Of a DNA stretch of 64,000 bases, positions 23,236 to 35,000 are shown piece after piece. The DNA lies in contig MU119328.1 in the NCBI GenBank assembly GCA_014904845.1, forward strand, positions 1 through 64,000. Reading direction: 5' to 3'. The notes under the pieces were generated by a model. The model searched no databases. It worked only from the letters and a program-made list of their open reading frames with translations, and was not told the origin of the DNA. The position numbers and the translations under genes are program-made. The stretch's first letter is position 1. Each line of letters opens with the position of its first letter. The DNA is from Acephala macrosclerotiorum. Lineage: Eukaryota > Ascomycota > Leotiomycetes > Helotiales > Mollisiaceae.

Positions 23236-25375
23236 ATGCTCTCCAACCAGCCTCCTTCTCCTTTACCAGAATCCCCACTTTGCAAAGACTGCCGAAAGGC
23301 TCTCGACCTTTGGGGCTCCGAGAAAGACAAGGCAAATACAGGAGATGGACGTCCCAGTCGTGGACCTCCAGAAGCATTGTTGTTGAAAGCCGAAAGTAGT
23401 CTTCAAGAGCGAGTCGCAACGGGGTGTCGATTATGTGCTATGGTCTACGACTCCCTCGAAGGTGAAACGGGTAGTTTCTCCGGGGCGAGCTTTCGCAGAT
23501 ATAGTGGCCGCAGCGAGAGAACAGAGGATAAGCTTGAGACTTGGGGGTATATACGAACCTGGAGGAATATGGGTCCTCCTGACGATAATTGCCGCGACAC
23601 TATTTTTTCTATTCGGAGATTTTATCCTTCGATGGGTTGGGGCTTTAGTGCATCGTTGCATCGCGTTGATGAGAAGGGGTGTACCGGTATGTCCCAAAGA
23701 ATTAGATTGTCGATTCGTGTGCGAAGGTTGACTGACTTTTATTCGGGAAGATTGCTCTCAAGGAACCCATAACGACATTATTACTCGCAACCCACCACCT
23801 TGGGACCTTGTAAAGGGGTGGTTGAGGGACTGTGTTAACACACATCAAGAAGTTTGTGGTTCAAAAGGACCATACTCTCTCCCCACCAGGCTTCTTGATG
23901 TCGGAACACTATCTTAGCCAGGGCTGCGACTTCGACTTCGAGGTGAAATTGAGGCTGAATCGCCATACTTGACACTCAGTCATTGCTGGGGACCAATGGT
24001 CCCAATGCGGTTGCTGAAGGCAAATCTGGCAGATTTCCAGATTTCAATTCTCACGGACGGTCTATCGAGGACATTCAGCGATGCCATTTATGCGACTAGG
24101 AAGCTTGGAGTACAATATCTATGGATCGACAGTCTTTGCATTGTCCAAGACTCCGCGGAAGATTGGCAAAAAGAGTCTGCCGTGATGGGCCAAGTGTATG
24201 CAAGTGGGCTTTGCAACTTAGCCGCCACCGCAGCTACAGAGGGCAGTCAAGGGTTATTCCTCAACAAACTTCCGACACCTCAAGCCCTGATCGATATTGA
24301 CGGATCGCGAGACTTCTGGCACTTGAATGAAAATCCTGGTCATCACTGGGGCGACATTCTGAATTTCGCCCCTCTCAATTGGCGAGGTTGGGTGTTCCAA
24401 GAACGATTTCTGAGTACGAGAGTGATACATTTTGGGCGAAGTCGAGTCTATTGGGAATGTGGACAGAAGAAATGTTGCAACTGGCCTGGCAAATCAATCG
24501 AGAGGGAGTTGGGTTCGAACTCATGGACCAATCAATCTAAGAGTTACTGGCAGAACGTCCTGAATGGCACTAGGACAGTAGGAAAGGATGAAGCTGCCCA
24601 ACTGTGGACCTCCATCGTCGACCACTACAGCTCGCACAGTGCCTTTACGTTCGTGACAGACAAGCTGTTGGCGATCGGTGGTTTGGCATCACGTGTACAA
24701 AGGTCAACACGATGTCGGTATGTGGCTGGAGTTTGGGAACACAATCTCCTGCCTCAACTCATGTGGGACATGGCAAATGGCACTGTCAATACACCTCAGA
24801 CTTCGGACTATGTGGCTCCCAGTTGGTCTTGGGCTTCAGTTCACGAACCTATCAGCCGCTACAGAGTCGGCAAGGGGCCCAACTATACACCATCACCTGT
24901 TGTAGAGGCTCGCGATATTGACATTCAGCTAGTGACAGATAATGAGTTCGGGCAAATCAAAGGAGGCTCGATTACGCTCATTGGAAGGCTGGGCTTTGTG
25001 CAAGATATGGATGGCTTCGAGGTTGGTGGCAACGGTGAACTTCGCTTTGCTGGCCTTCAAGTCGTAATGGACCGCAGAGGAGACGCTTCGGAAGACCAGA
25101 ATCGACATCGGTATCTGCTCGTCGTGGAAGAGCAACGAGTAGATGAGACCATTTCTGGAGGTGGACTTGTTCTCAAGTCTGTTGAGGAAGTTGATGGCTT
25201 TGGCGCGGCAAGTGTCTTCAAGCGGGCTGGGTTCTTCCAATACTGGTTTGGGAAAGGAACCAAGGATGCCATCGAGGAACTTCAGGGTGCATTCGACAAG
25301 ACGACACTTGCTGAGCAGCTACCTCAGGCACAAAAGAGAAGTGGCAAGTCTCAGTATGTGTGCAAGATTGTCTGA
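23236..25375 (+). pseudogene. HET-domain (heterokaryon incompatibility) gene with an in-frame stop
   Basis: Exon 1 is 23236..23686 and exon 2 begins at 23751; the intron has GTATGT and AAG ends and joins in phase 1. The N-terminal region has paired Cys motifs (CKDC, CRLC), common ahead of HET domains. Then comes the lead-in segment with C...H..C and LPTRLLDVG (~23880-23905), followed by TAG at 23915..23917 in the same frame. After it the frame runs on without break to 25375. It carries the three HET blocks: YLTLSHCWGP (~23966), LGVQYLWIDSLCIVQD (~24103) and WRGWVFQERFLSTRVIHFG (~24378). HET proteins trigger cell death on contact with incompatible nonself. No intron can remove the stop without deleting conserved residues. 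A translation start after the stop would still cover the HET motifs, so a shortened protein is possible. CAG to TAG by a C-to-T change is the simplest origin, but this is inference. Confidence 0.8.
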
Positions 25376-25449
25376 TTGTCCAAGTCTTAGACAGTATTGG
25401 GTGCAATGAGTTCCGAAAGTATGACCTATCCTTAGCTTGGAAACTATAG

Positions 25450-26967
25450 TCACTTGGCCCCCAACCATTTAGACCATTTAGACCATTTTGATATTGGTTT
25501 TACACCAGCCAAGGACGACTGGAGACACAGATCTTGACGCTTGAAGAACGACAGACTTCCTTAAGAGTTTGCAGCAGCTCAACGCAGTCCCCGTCGTACT
25601 CATCGAGTCCATCAATGAGGACACACATCATGTTTTTTTATCAATTGTCTCAACCACTCTCTTGAAGGTTTCCGAGAGATAAGAGAGGCTCCAAGAACGT
25701 TTTGCTGTTACGCTTGCGGATGGCATGGCAGCTTGTTGCGCAATAGTTGTATAATGCTTCTGCCACTCTTCGGATAGCATGGACTGAAGCATGCTTGGAT
25801 ACTGGCTGAAGATCTGGTGTAGTAGTGATCTGAGGAGCCCCTTGTGCGACTTCTGCTCTACTGTCCCTACGTTCCAGAAGATGAAAGCGCCGCGATAGAT
25901 ACGATTTCCATTAGCCCACTTCTCAAGATAATTTTAGGTTTTCGAATGATTAGATATGTATCTCATCAATGTCGATTTGCTCGACGCAGCCTTGCCTTTG
26001 ATCCAGTGCAGTCAATGGCCACTTTAAAGCCATTTGACGAAGCTATCCCAAGGCTTTTGCTGCTTTCTTGGCTCTTCGAAGATCCATTGACAGGTTTCTT
26101 TGTGCGCTTCTGCAATCTCTTCGTGACGTTCTGCTATTGTGTCGAATCGCAAGCTCTCTAGTACTATTTCATTCGCGAATTCCCTTGCCCTGATCTCGGT
26201 CGGGGGCTGTGGTAGAAAGGCCTCTCGAATTGTCGACCTTATTTTTTCGTGCTGGGATCTGGAATGGAGCAATAAAATGTCTCGCGTCAAATCATAATCT
26301 GCGACGATTGACTTGTGGACATAAGAGGCGTGGGTTTCAATTTGATTTGTGAAAATGAATCGATTCTATAGAAGTGCTTTTACAAGCTCTTGGGTGACTT
26401 CGTTTAACGTAGAGAAATGGTCAGCTTGCTTTACAGCCAGGATGTTGCAATCATTCCTACCCGTGAAGTCAGCTGTTATCTACCACGCAGTGATAATAAT
26501 ACCCCGAAGTACGGACTTACCACAAGGACACTAGGATGTGTGATTTTATCTCGTCTCGATATAATAGGAGCCTGTTCGCGACAGACTTCACTCTGTCCTC
26601 CCAAGACACATTTCAAAGCTTGCTTAAAGCTTTTCCATTTCCGCCGCATCCGTCCGCATACCTTTAACTTGTCAAGGTCGGCGAGAAGATCATCTCCGAT
26701 TTGCACGCAGTCGTCACAAATCCTTTTCAAGGAGAGCCTTTCGTCAGCGAGGCAAGTATTCGGTACATCAGACTGTAAAGTGGTTTTCAGTCTTGCACTG
26801 AGTGCGCACAGATCTCTGGCGATTGCTTCAACGTCTCGATGCGCACTCAGAGCTCCATCCATAGAGTTATAGATTTGTAAACTTTTGCGAATAACTTGGT
26901 TGCCGACTTGTAGAAACGTGACAAGGTTCCTAGTAAGAGATAGTGCTGTCAGCGGGTCCATGGCCAT
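25450..26967 (-). pseudogene. Truncated NACHT-type NLR (STAND NTPase) pseudogene
   Basis: Reading from 26967, the N-terminus MAMDPLTALSLTRNLVTFLQ is the helical domain that starts many fungal NACHT-ankyrin proteins. A second segment (~26290-26024) ends in WDSFVKWL, which normally precedes the P-loop. The P-loop then follows at ~25960 as KGKAASSKST, where the family has GxxGxGKST, so key glycines are lost. About 12 residues on there is an in-frame TAA. A long homologous stretch continues to ~25640, a frameshift follows, and the Walker B block CVLIDGLDEYDGDC lies at ~25625-25580, followed by VKICVSSRPWLV and a stop. Everything after this point (the rest of NACHT and any repeat domain) is missing. 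NLRs of this type are intracellular sensors in fungal nonself recognition. The copy is clearly dead. Confidence 0.8.
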
Positions 26968-28049
26968 CGGCTGCTACCAATTTGTCGCTGGAAACCCGCC
27001 TCTAGGCGACTTTATGAAGACAGAGATTTATGATATGATGTGTGCAAGATACTGTGATCAGGCTGCGACATGGCTGAGTTTTGACCGGGGCCTTGGTGGA
27101 GTCCGTAACCCACCTTGCAGTCAGTATTGTAAGTCATAGTAAATTGACACACAGCCCAGCAATGAAAGACGTGATTACTTCAGTGAGCTGGACTCATAAC
27201 GTTACCCTCCCAGATTATTTCGCGCCTTACTTTACTCGCAATTTCATAGTTGGACCAACCTCTTCGTCTCAATCTCTAATGGCAGCGATCTTGCCGAATC
27301 TCTCCTGGGGCCGCTATCCCACAAAGGCGCAGTCTACCTCTGATTCAGCTAGGCGCCGAGACCAACCGGAAGCGTAGGGTGCAACGAGGACTGTACTTGA
27401 TCTAGTAGTCTGCCCTCCAACAGTGAAGCTGATTTCGCTTTTCATTGCAAGCTGTTTGTGAGCCCTGCCGAGAATGCATATGCGTAGGGCTTACCAGTCT
27501 GCCTTGCGTCGGTGAACCCTTGCTGGAGTGCGTAAAATGTATCGAATCAACGAATCGAACTGCTCCACCACAACACGAGGCTGCCTTTTCTGGTTTCTAA
27601 ATGCCAATCAAGATAACCACTTTTCCACTCTCCGTCATGGTGCATCCGGCGACCACTACGTGCGGGAGGGTTACGAGGTGCAAGTGCGCATTGGCTCATA
27701 CTCGTTCTGGAATGATTTGGCCGACATGTGATTAAGAATCCCATGTCTACCGACTCTTGGGGAGCATTAGCTAGGGATGCTAGGCTGTGTACTGATTAGG
27801 GAAGTGCCGAAATATATGCACTCTGATTTACGAAGCGTCCGAGATCGAAAACTAACAACCTGAGCTCTGAGATCCTGTTCAAGTTCAATTGTCTGTAGTA
27901 CAGAATTGTCCAAGTTTAGACCACCTCACAGAATAGCGACCCACAATGCTTCTAAGCGTCCAAATAATGCGATGGGTATCGTCGTCTCGCGATCTGTCAA
28001 AATTTCACTCCCGGCAGCCGGTAGTGCGAAGATGTAACTACTCACTTAA
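26968..28049. other. Spacer between two NLR pseudogenes, no gene recognised
   Basis: Short ORFs occur on both strands (for example 27528..27731 plus) but none has features I can identify. The 3' end of the next minus-strand NLR relic begins at 28050. Confidence 0.4.
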
Positions 28050-31010
28050 TTATATGTCAAAGTATTTCAAAAGTGTTGTGCTTGTGAAATGCCCACCAAA
28101 AATAAGTTGTAAATGGCCGAACAAAGCAAGTTCATCTTTTGCGGCCACTCCTTCTAAGGAGTCAAAGGGCAATAAGTGCGATAAAACTGATCTAGACTTC
28201 GCCGTAAGAACTCTAGCTTCGACGTTATCGTTACTGTTCTGGCCTACGATCTTCGAGAGATGAAATTCCGTTCGAGCCACTGCAGCATCAGGCCAGAAAC
28301 CTCTATTTTCTCGTTTTTCTGCCCGTGTCAATGCTATCCTCATGTACTGTCTGTAGGTCGTTCACAAGATTGTTGAGAAGGTATTGGCTGGCTTAAAGCA
28401 CTCACTCAGCCTCTGCAAGCCGTCCAAGGTGCTCATATAACGCAGCGAGACCGTAGTAGCTTTGTAGAGTAAAGTAGGTCGTCTTTCCTGATCGCTGCAT
28501 ATTGAGCCGAGTTTTCAAGATATCCTGTAGAGCAAACGACCTTCGTGCGTCTCCAGCTTGCAAGACTAGGCAAGCAAAATCGAATTGTATCTCAGTATCA
28601 ATTGGTCTTCGTTAGGCCGCGTAGAGATCAAAACAATAGCCTGCTGAGATAGTCTTGTCGCCGTTTCAAAGTCCTGGTAGTAAATCCGACAAAATGCTAG
28701 GTGGTGATACAATTTTGCAAGCTTGAAAGGATCCGCTTCGTTCTCCTAGCACTGGGACTGTTCTTGGCATTTTGTAAAGGTTTCTTCGGCTTCTTGATAC
28801 TTGTTGAACTGGAGCAGCGTATTTCCGTGGTCGGCTAACGCATTGCAGCGCGTCACGTCGTCTTCGTATGTAAGGGTTCCTGGTGTAGCCTGGGAAGCCT
28901 GCTGCTCCCTGAGCTCGAGTATTTTGCCATAACGGTCTCCGAACTCTGCGCGGTGACTTATTCCAAAATGTTGAATCAACAGCGCTGCTGCGATGCGGAT
29001 ATCTACTCTCATTCGTTCCTCCTCGCAATCTAATCGATTCAGGATCGCCTCGGCTGAGTTGAGCAGCCGAAGACCATCATATATCAGTCCTCGTTACCAC
29101 AAATACACCCTCCGTCTCTGAATAGTTCAGCCAACCCAATAAAAGGCACGACAAGTGGCATTCCTTCGTCGAATATTCTTTGGATTGCGAGAACATGTGG
29201 CACATATTTCTTGAAGACGTTCCATTTCATGGAATCTGAGCTATCAATCGAGGGTCTGGGAAGGCGCTCACGAATGAGCTTAAATGCTATTTTGAAAATT
29301 GTCTCCCTCTCTTAAAGGTTGTCGTCTAAGTCTTGAAGCAGCCTGTGTCGCAGAAAACGGTGAATCGAGAAGACCTGCTTATTGTCCTGCGCTTTCATGC
29401 CAACAAGTCTTCTGTCCATGGGGTCTGTGACCATTTTGCGACAGCTAAACGACATTCCATTAGTTACAAAGCATGAAATTGGATTACGAGCATCTTACTG
29501 AAATGCGTTGTTCGTCCGCAGAAACGCCAGTGCCGGTGCGGTATGATCATTCATCAGCAATTCTCTTTGAATGCCATCCCTATCCAAGAAAGCCATGGTC
29601 TTGAGAAGTTTGAGTGCGTCGCTACCTAGATCACTCAGTCCAATGTTCCATATCGTCTCCGGAGCCATGTTGGCGGGGAGGGGGGCTTCGGGAGGCGAGT
29701 GAAGAAATTGTTCCTTCGCCATTCGTTCCAGAGTTCCAGAAACTCCGCCAGCGAACATTTTGATGCCTTGACATAACCAGCAATATGAGAAATTGCCAAT
29801 CGCAGGCCTGCGAGGCTAGCGATCTCTTCAGCTACTTTCCACTCTGGATGGAACCTTGTTCTTTCAAACTCCAGGTTTGATTGCATTCCCTGGATCAACA
29901 AGGATCGGCTTTCCTCCATCGTCATTTCTTTGAGGTTGATGCGGAAAAAGTTCGTAGGTAAGGGTGTTGGTGCAAAATCTGGCGATCGAGTCGTGACGAG
30001 AATTGATCCTTGTGTTTTGATCATGTTCACAGGTATAAGCTACTCCGATTAGCTTAATTATGTCTTGACATTACTAACCCAGAGTCACAATATCTTGCAC
30101 AGGAATTTCAACTCCTTTACTCACCTCTTCAATGTCCGACCAGGCATAGACATTATCGAACACGAAAAGCCATCGCCGGTCACATGTCTCTAGAAATTCT
30201 CGACTCGATTTTTTCAACCGTTTTTGATCCCGATCATCTGCCTCCAACCCGAGCGTTGCAATAAGACTGAAAGTGTCCTCGCACCCGACTCGCGTCTCGG
30301 CCTGAGTCCAGAACACAAAGGCATACGACGATTCGTACCTGTAGGTGAATTCGCCAGCCGTAGCAGTCTTACCCATGCCTCCGGTCCCACGATTGTACAT
30401 ATTCATCCCAGGACAGACAAAATCTTGTACATGTTCACAAGATCCGCTTCTCTTCCAACAAAATCATCGTCCCTTAGACGTGCAGATATGCGCACTGGCA
30501 GCAAGGGTCCAGTCGGAGAAGGAGCATTATTCGAACCTTGGACGAATGATTCGAGGCCAAGCACTCTTGCCGACTCACTGCGTCGCATGTAATTGCCAAT
30601 CTCCCGCTTTTGCTTGCTGGTGTGGCTGGAGAGAAAATTTACAACCTTCCAGTCTGCTCCATCGCCGCCTGCCTTCTTAACCGATGGACCGAATAAACCC
30701 TCATCTCTCGAGTCGTCTTCCTCAGAATCTCCAACGAAATCAAGATGTGTCTACTCTGCGCCAGTATCCGCAGGACCTTTCTTCTCCGGTAGAACGTAGC
30801 CGAGCTGTTCTTCAACAGAATCGTTCAGTATCTCGAGTTTAGTTAGACTGTTTGACACATTCTGATCAGAAACTTGAGACGCCCATTCGTCGCTATCGTC
30901 TTCTTTTGAGGAACCTTGATCGATGATCGAGGTAAGAGCATATTGTTCTAGATGGCCAGCAATGTGTCACTTCAATGCTTCCGCCTTGGCCTTGACAGCA
31001 CACATGGAAC
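28050..31010 (-). pseudogene. Decayed NB-ARC/TPR NLR with N-terminal zinc-finger-like motif
   Basis: Homology runs from ~31010 to 28050 on the minus strand. The N-terminus has CSMCAVKAKAEALK, an in-frame stop, then HIAGHLEQYAL, which looks like the degenerate C2H2 unit ahead of many fungal NLRs. The NB-ARC follows: DDDFVGREADL (~30455), a P-loop GTGGMGKTAT (~30385), the kinase-2-like WLFVFDNV (~30165), and GSILVTTRS (~30000). A winged-helix-like segment and a TPR array come next (29500-28700). Breaks include a TAG at about 30750, a 1-nt shift near 29090, and a stop after KCQEQSQC at 28746. The terminal segment at 28050-28343 (LFGHLQLIFGGHFT...LLKYF) is the typical C-terminal tail of such proteins, so the original gene was full length. 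It is now a pseudogene. Confidence 0.8.
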
Positions 31011-31461
31011 AGCTAGTTCAGTATGGGAAGTTTTCATAACATTTTCCATTTCCGTCTTTGGACCTGAGCTGCCGCTACTTTAGCCTAAGCTACGGATGAG
31101 AAAGCTTAAGCCGAGGGTGAGCACTCGTGAGCACCCCTGAGCACACGCTAAGTAAGCCTGAGCATGCATTAAAGAGCCATTTTAGTATCCGCAGGGGCTC
31201 GTTTTGGCTCCCTTGAGGCCCGGTTACACTTTCCTCGTCTTGTCTCTGGGGGCGCGTCCTATTTTGGCTCCGACAAGGATCCCTCCGTGTCAGAATTAGC
31301 GTCTGGATGGTGACTAAGCTCTAGAGGCATCTTAAGTGCAGACTTTTCATAGGAGATTACACCTAACATCGCTGCATCGCGAATGAACACAATCAACCAC
31401 CTGCTTCCCAGTCTTCAACAACAACCAAAAATTTGCGTCTTCATTTTTGACCACAATCACG
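31011..31461. other. Intergenic with short repeated gagcac motifs
   Basis: Between 31105 and 31170 the hexamer gagcac and close variants recur several times (gagcactcgtgagcacccct gagcacacg). Nothing else stands out. The small gene starts at 31462. Confidence 0.4.
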
Positions 31462-32024
31462 ATGTCAACCTCGACTGCTGAGCAAGCAGGGGAGGCACAG
31501 CAGCCCCCTTACCCTACTTACGACGCTCTCCAGGAAGAAGCCCGGCGCGACAGCAGTACACGCATGGCGAGACTCTCCCCCTCCTCCCGGCGCCTCTTCT
31601 GGACTCTCTCTGGCCCCCTAACAACCTCAATCTCAATCATGGAAAAACCCCACAATCCCGATTCTCTAGAACCGTACTTCAATCAAAGCACCAACACCTT
31701 CCACGCCGTCTCGGAAGCGCCGCTTACGGAGCCCAAGGTATCGTCTATCACGGCTAGGGTGTATGAATTGGAGATGTGGGAGGAGCAGTGGTTGGATATG
31801 CATCGCAACCACTCTGAGCCTGACGGCGGGGAGGCGAATGGCGAGGGCGTAGTGTGGGGGAGTTAGAGGATTATAATGAGAGCTCCGATGAGGAAGGGGA
31901 GGAAGGGGAGGGTGAGGAAGTGGTGCATTTGCTAATGTGTTGCTCGGAAAAACGACCCGCCAAACTTCGACAACTCGGCGAACGCAGCGCGGCAAGCACT
32001 CATGTCCAACCTCTGGAAGATTAA
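31462..32024 (+). CDS. Small conserved-looking hypothetical protein, probably frameshifted
   Basis: The ATG at 31462 opens a 134-codon frame that ends at 31866. It has a Tyr/Asp-rich start (PYPTYDALQEEARRDSS), a helical middle and a tail with YELEMWEEQWLDMHRNH. At the end of this frame there is a GGGGG run (~31856-31860). Shifting one base there reopens a frame that reads ELEDYNESSDEEGEEGEGEE, then a basic Cys-containing tail, to TAA at 32022..32024. The acidic continuation looks coding, so the gene was probably ~190 aa and has a 1-nt indel in the G run, or the run was misread. No function is recognised. No signal peptide or membrane segment is present. Confidence 0.5.
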
Positions 32025-32071
32025 AGTGGAAGGACAACCACCCTTGCCCCGAGGTTGATCAGAGGACCGTT

Positions 32072-35000
32072 ATGCGTCATGACGGCGCCTGGTTCTCGAC
32101 CGCACTCGAGCCCAACACCCCTATAAACGGCATCATAAACTTGAGAGACGCTAACAACCAGGTGATTGAGTACTCAAAGCTCAGGTACACTTGTGATGAG
32201 TTCCCACCTGCTACTTGGGTAGAAGGCGGTGATAACACTGATGGAAATACTCCAGCGCAAACTCGTTGTGCCGGTATGCGCTGTGGTCTGGCTACCAAGT
32301 CCGAGCAAGACTGTATGCAATTTCAAGTTTACTTCCTCAAATCTTCAAAAAGGGCATTGCTGACTCTCGACGTTGCAGGGCAAGCCACTTCCCACGGGAA
32401 GTTGCGTAGGGCACTAGAGAAGCTTATAGAAGAAAAGCAGGAAATGCACCAACAGCTCTCCTATTACGAACCAAAGAACAGCGTCGTCCTCTTCGGCTTC
32501 GCCCAGAATAACGTGGCCGATGGCTACGCGGCCCGCGTCTGGACATACTCGGACCCGGCGTTGTCCCAGTTGGAGAACGAAGACCCCGTCACACAGGCAA
32601 AGAAGCGTGCAGATGGAGAAGCAGACAACTTCACGTTCCTGACCCATCGTTGGCCGGCAGAAGTGAATATCACGGAGCTCGAGGCCCGTATCAAGTCGGG
32701 TCGTGGAACTGAATACCTCGTGCCTGCAAATGATTCGTGGGTGAACTGGTCTGATCTGACGGGTTCGACTATGCATATGCCCGGGATGAACGGGACGGGT
32801 CAGAATTTCAACTGGGATGAATACGATGATGAGGAGGAGGATGATGAGGACTGGAGTGAAGATGAAGATGAGGATGAAGATGAGGTCAAAGAGATTCGGG
32901 AAGAACCGAAGCTTAAGGAGCCAGTCACGTGGACCAAACGCCAACCTGCTTTAGGCAAGGTTAACGTCCGGACGATATCTGATGCCAACATCACTCCCCT
33001 CCTGAAGAGAGCAACCTCGCAACAACTTCAAGATGCGCGAACCGTCGTCGAACAGGCCCTAGCCGAGTCGTCCAAGCTGAACCAGGCCCGTCTGGCAAAG
33101 CCGCTGCGCAACACATACGGATTGAAGCCAGCGACTGTGGTTGGGGGAAGTATCGCCCCAATTGCCACAACGAACCCAAACCAAGATGTCACACCCCTCT
33201 TGCAAATCACCGACCAAATCGCTGAGGCTGCAGCTCTCGTGGCCGAGGCGGACGCTGTAGCAACGACAGGAAATGCGACCAAGCGCGCAGTTGCTGCTGC
33301 GGGCACATACTGGATGGAGGCTCTTGCTCGGAAAGGCACTGTGCCTTGGGGCGACGACCCAGAATACGTCGTCTTCCGTAACGTGCTAGACTATGGTGCG
33401 GTGGGCGATGGTGTCACGGTTAGTCTGCGGAAAGAGATCACCCCCTTCAATCATAATCGGGCTACTGGACTTATACTGACCGTCCCCCATCTAGGATGAT
33501 ACGCAAGCCATCAAGAGTGCCATGAATAACGGGACTCGGTGCGGTAAGGATTGCAACGGCTCCACAACCAAGAACGCGATCGTATATTTCCCCCCAGGGA
33601 AGTACCTGATATCTACCACGATTCCCATGCCGTTTGGAACCCAGGTTATTGGCGACGCAAATGACCGACCGACGCTCCTGGCTTCATCAAGCTTCCTAGG
33701 TCTGGGCGTCTTATCTACAGACGAATATACTGGTGGAGGCAAGGGCATTGACGGAGGTGACCAGGAATATTACGTTAATACGGCCAACTTCTACCGACAG
33801 ATCCGGAACATCGTCATAGACATCACGAACGCCCAGGCGCAAAACATCTCCTGTCTCCACTACCAGGTTGCGCAAGCAACCAGTCTCCAAAACGTGGAAC
33901 TTGTGGCCACGTCAGGCTCCAATCAAATTGGAATGTATGCTGAGAATGGCAGTGGTGGCCAGATATCCGATGTCACCTTCACGGGCGGCGCGAAGGGTAT
34001 CTATGGAGGCAATCAGCAGTTCACGGCCCAGCGCCTTACATTCAACGGCTGCACGATTGGTGTTCATGTGATCTGGGACTGGGGATGGGTGTGGAAGTCT
34101 ATCACCATGACTAATGTGAACGTGGGATTCAAGCTCGTCCTGACGAAGGTACAGGCAACATTGGATCCGTCTCCATCCTCGACTCGTCCTTCACAAATGT
34201 CGGTACAGCTGTGCTCATGGCCCCGCCAACATCCAGTCCCGGGACCGGCAACACAGGGATTGTTCTTGAGAATGTCGCCCCGTCAGGAGTTACTGCTGCC
34301 GTCGCGGACACCAGCGGCAAGACCATTCTCGACGGATCCCCGGCCCTGGTGAGCGAGTGGGCCCTGGGACCAGTCTACGAAGGCTCGACGAGTTCTCGCA
34401 GCTTTTCTGAGGGGGGCAAGATTGGAAACTATAAAAGACATTCGACCCTTGTTGACTCTACCGGGGCGTACTTTGAGCGCGCCAAACCTCAGTACGAAGA
34501 TCAAGCTATGGGTGATTTCCTCCACGTGAAGGACATGGGTGCCACAGGTGATGGATCCACGGACGACACTGCAGCTTTTCAGGCAGCGCTGTATGCGAGT
34601 TTGGGCAAGATTCTGTTTGTGGACGCTGGATCGTACATTCTGACCTCCACGGTGACAATACCATCTGGAGCCAAGATCGTGGGTGAAACCTGGTCGCAAT
34701 TGGTTGCATCGGGGTCATACTTTGAGGATGTGAGGTAAGTTTTATTCTCCCTTTCTATTACCCACTCACAAACACACACATTCCTTGTACCGATTTTTCG
34801 GTCTTGGTCTCTCACTGACGACGAGCTTTAGCAACCCTAAAGTCCTGCTCAAAGTCGGGGAGCGCTGGGGATGTCGGGGACGTGGAGATGCAGGACCTTC
34901 TATTCACGACCCGTGGAGCAACAGCCGGCCTGATTCTGGTCGAGTGGAATATTCAAGCTGCGAGCGCTGGAGCTGCCGGACTTTGGGACTGCCACGCCCG

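Noticed and set aside
23900..23920. ATCTTAG as a splice acceptor removing the HET stop
   Set aside because: The only nearby donor would make a ~20-nt intron, and more distant donors would delete the conserved lead-in.
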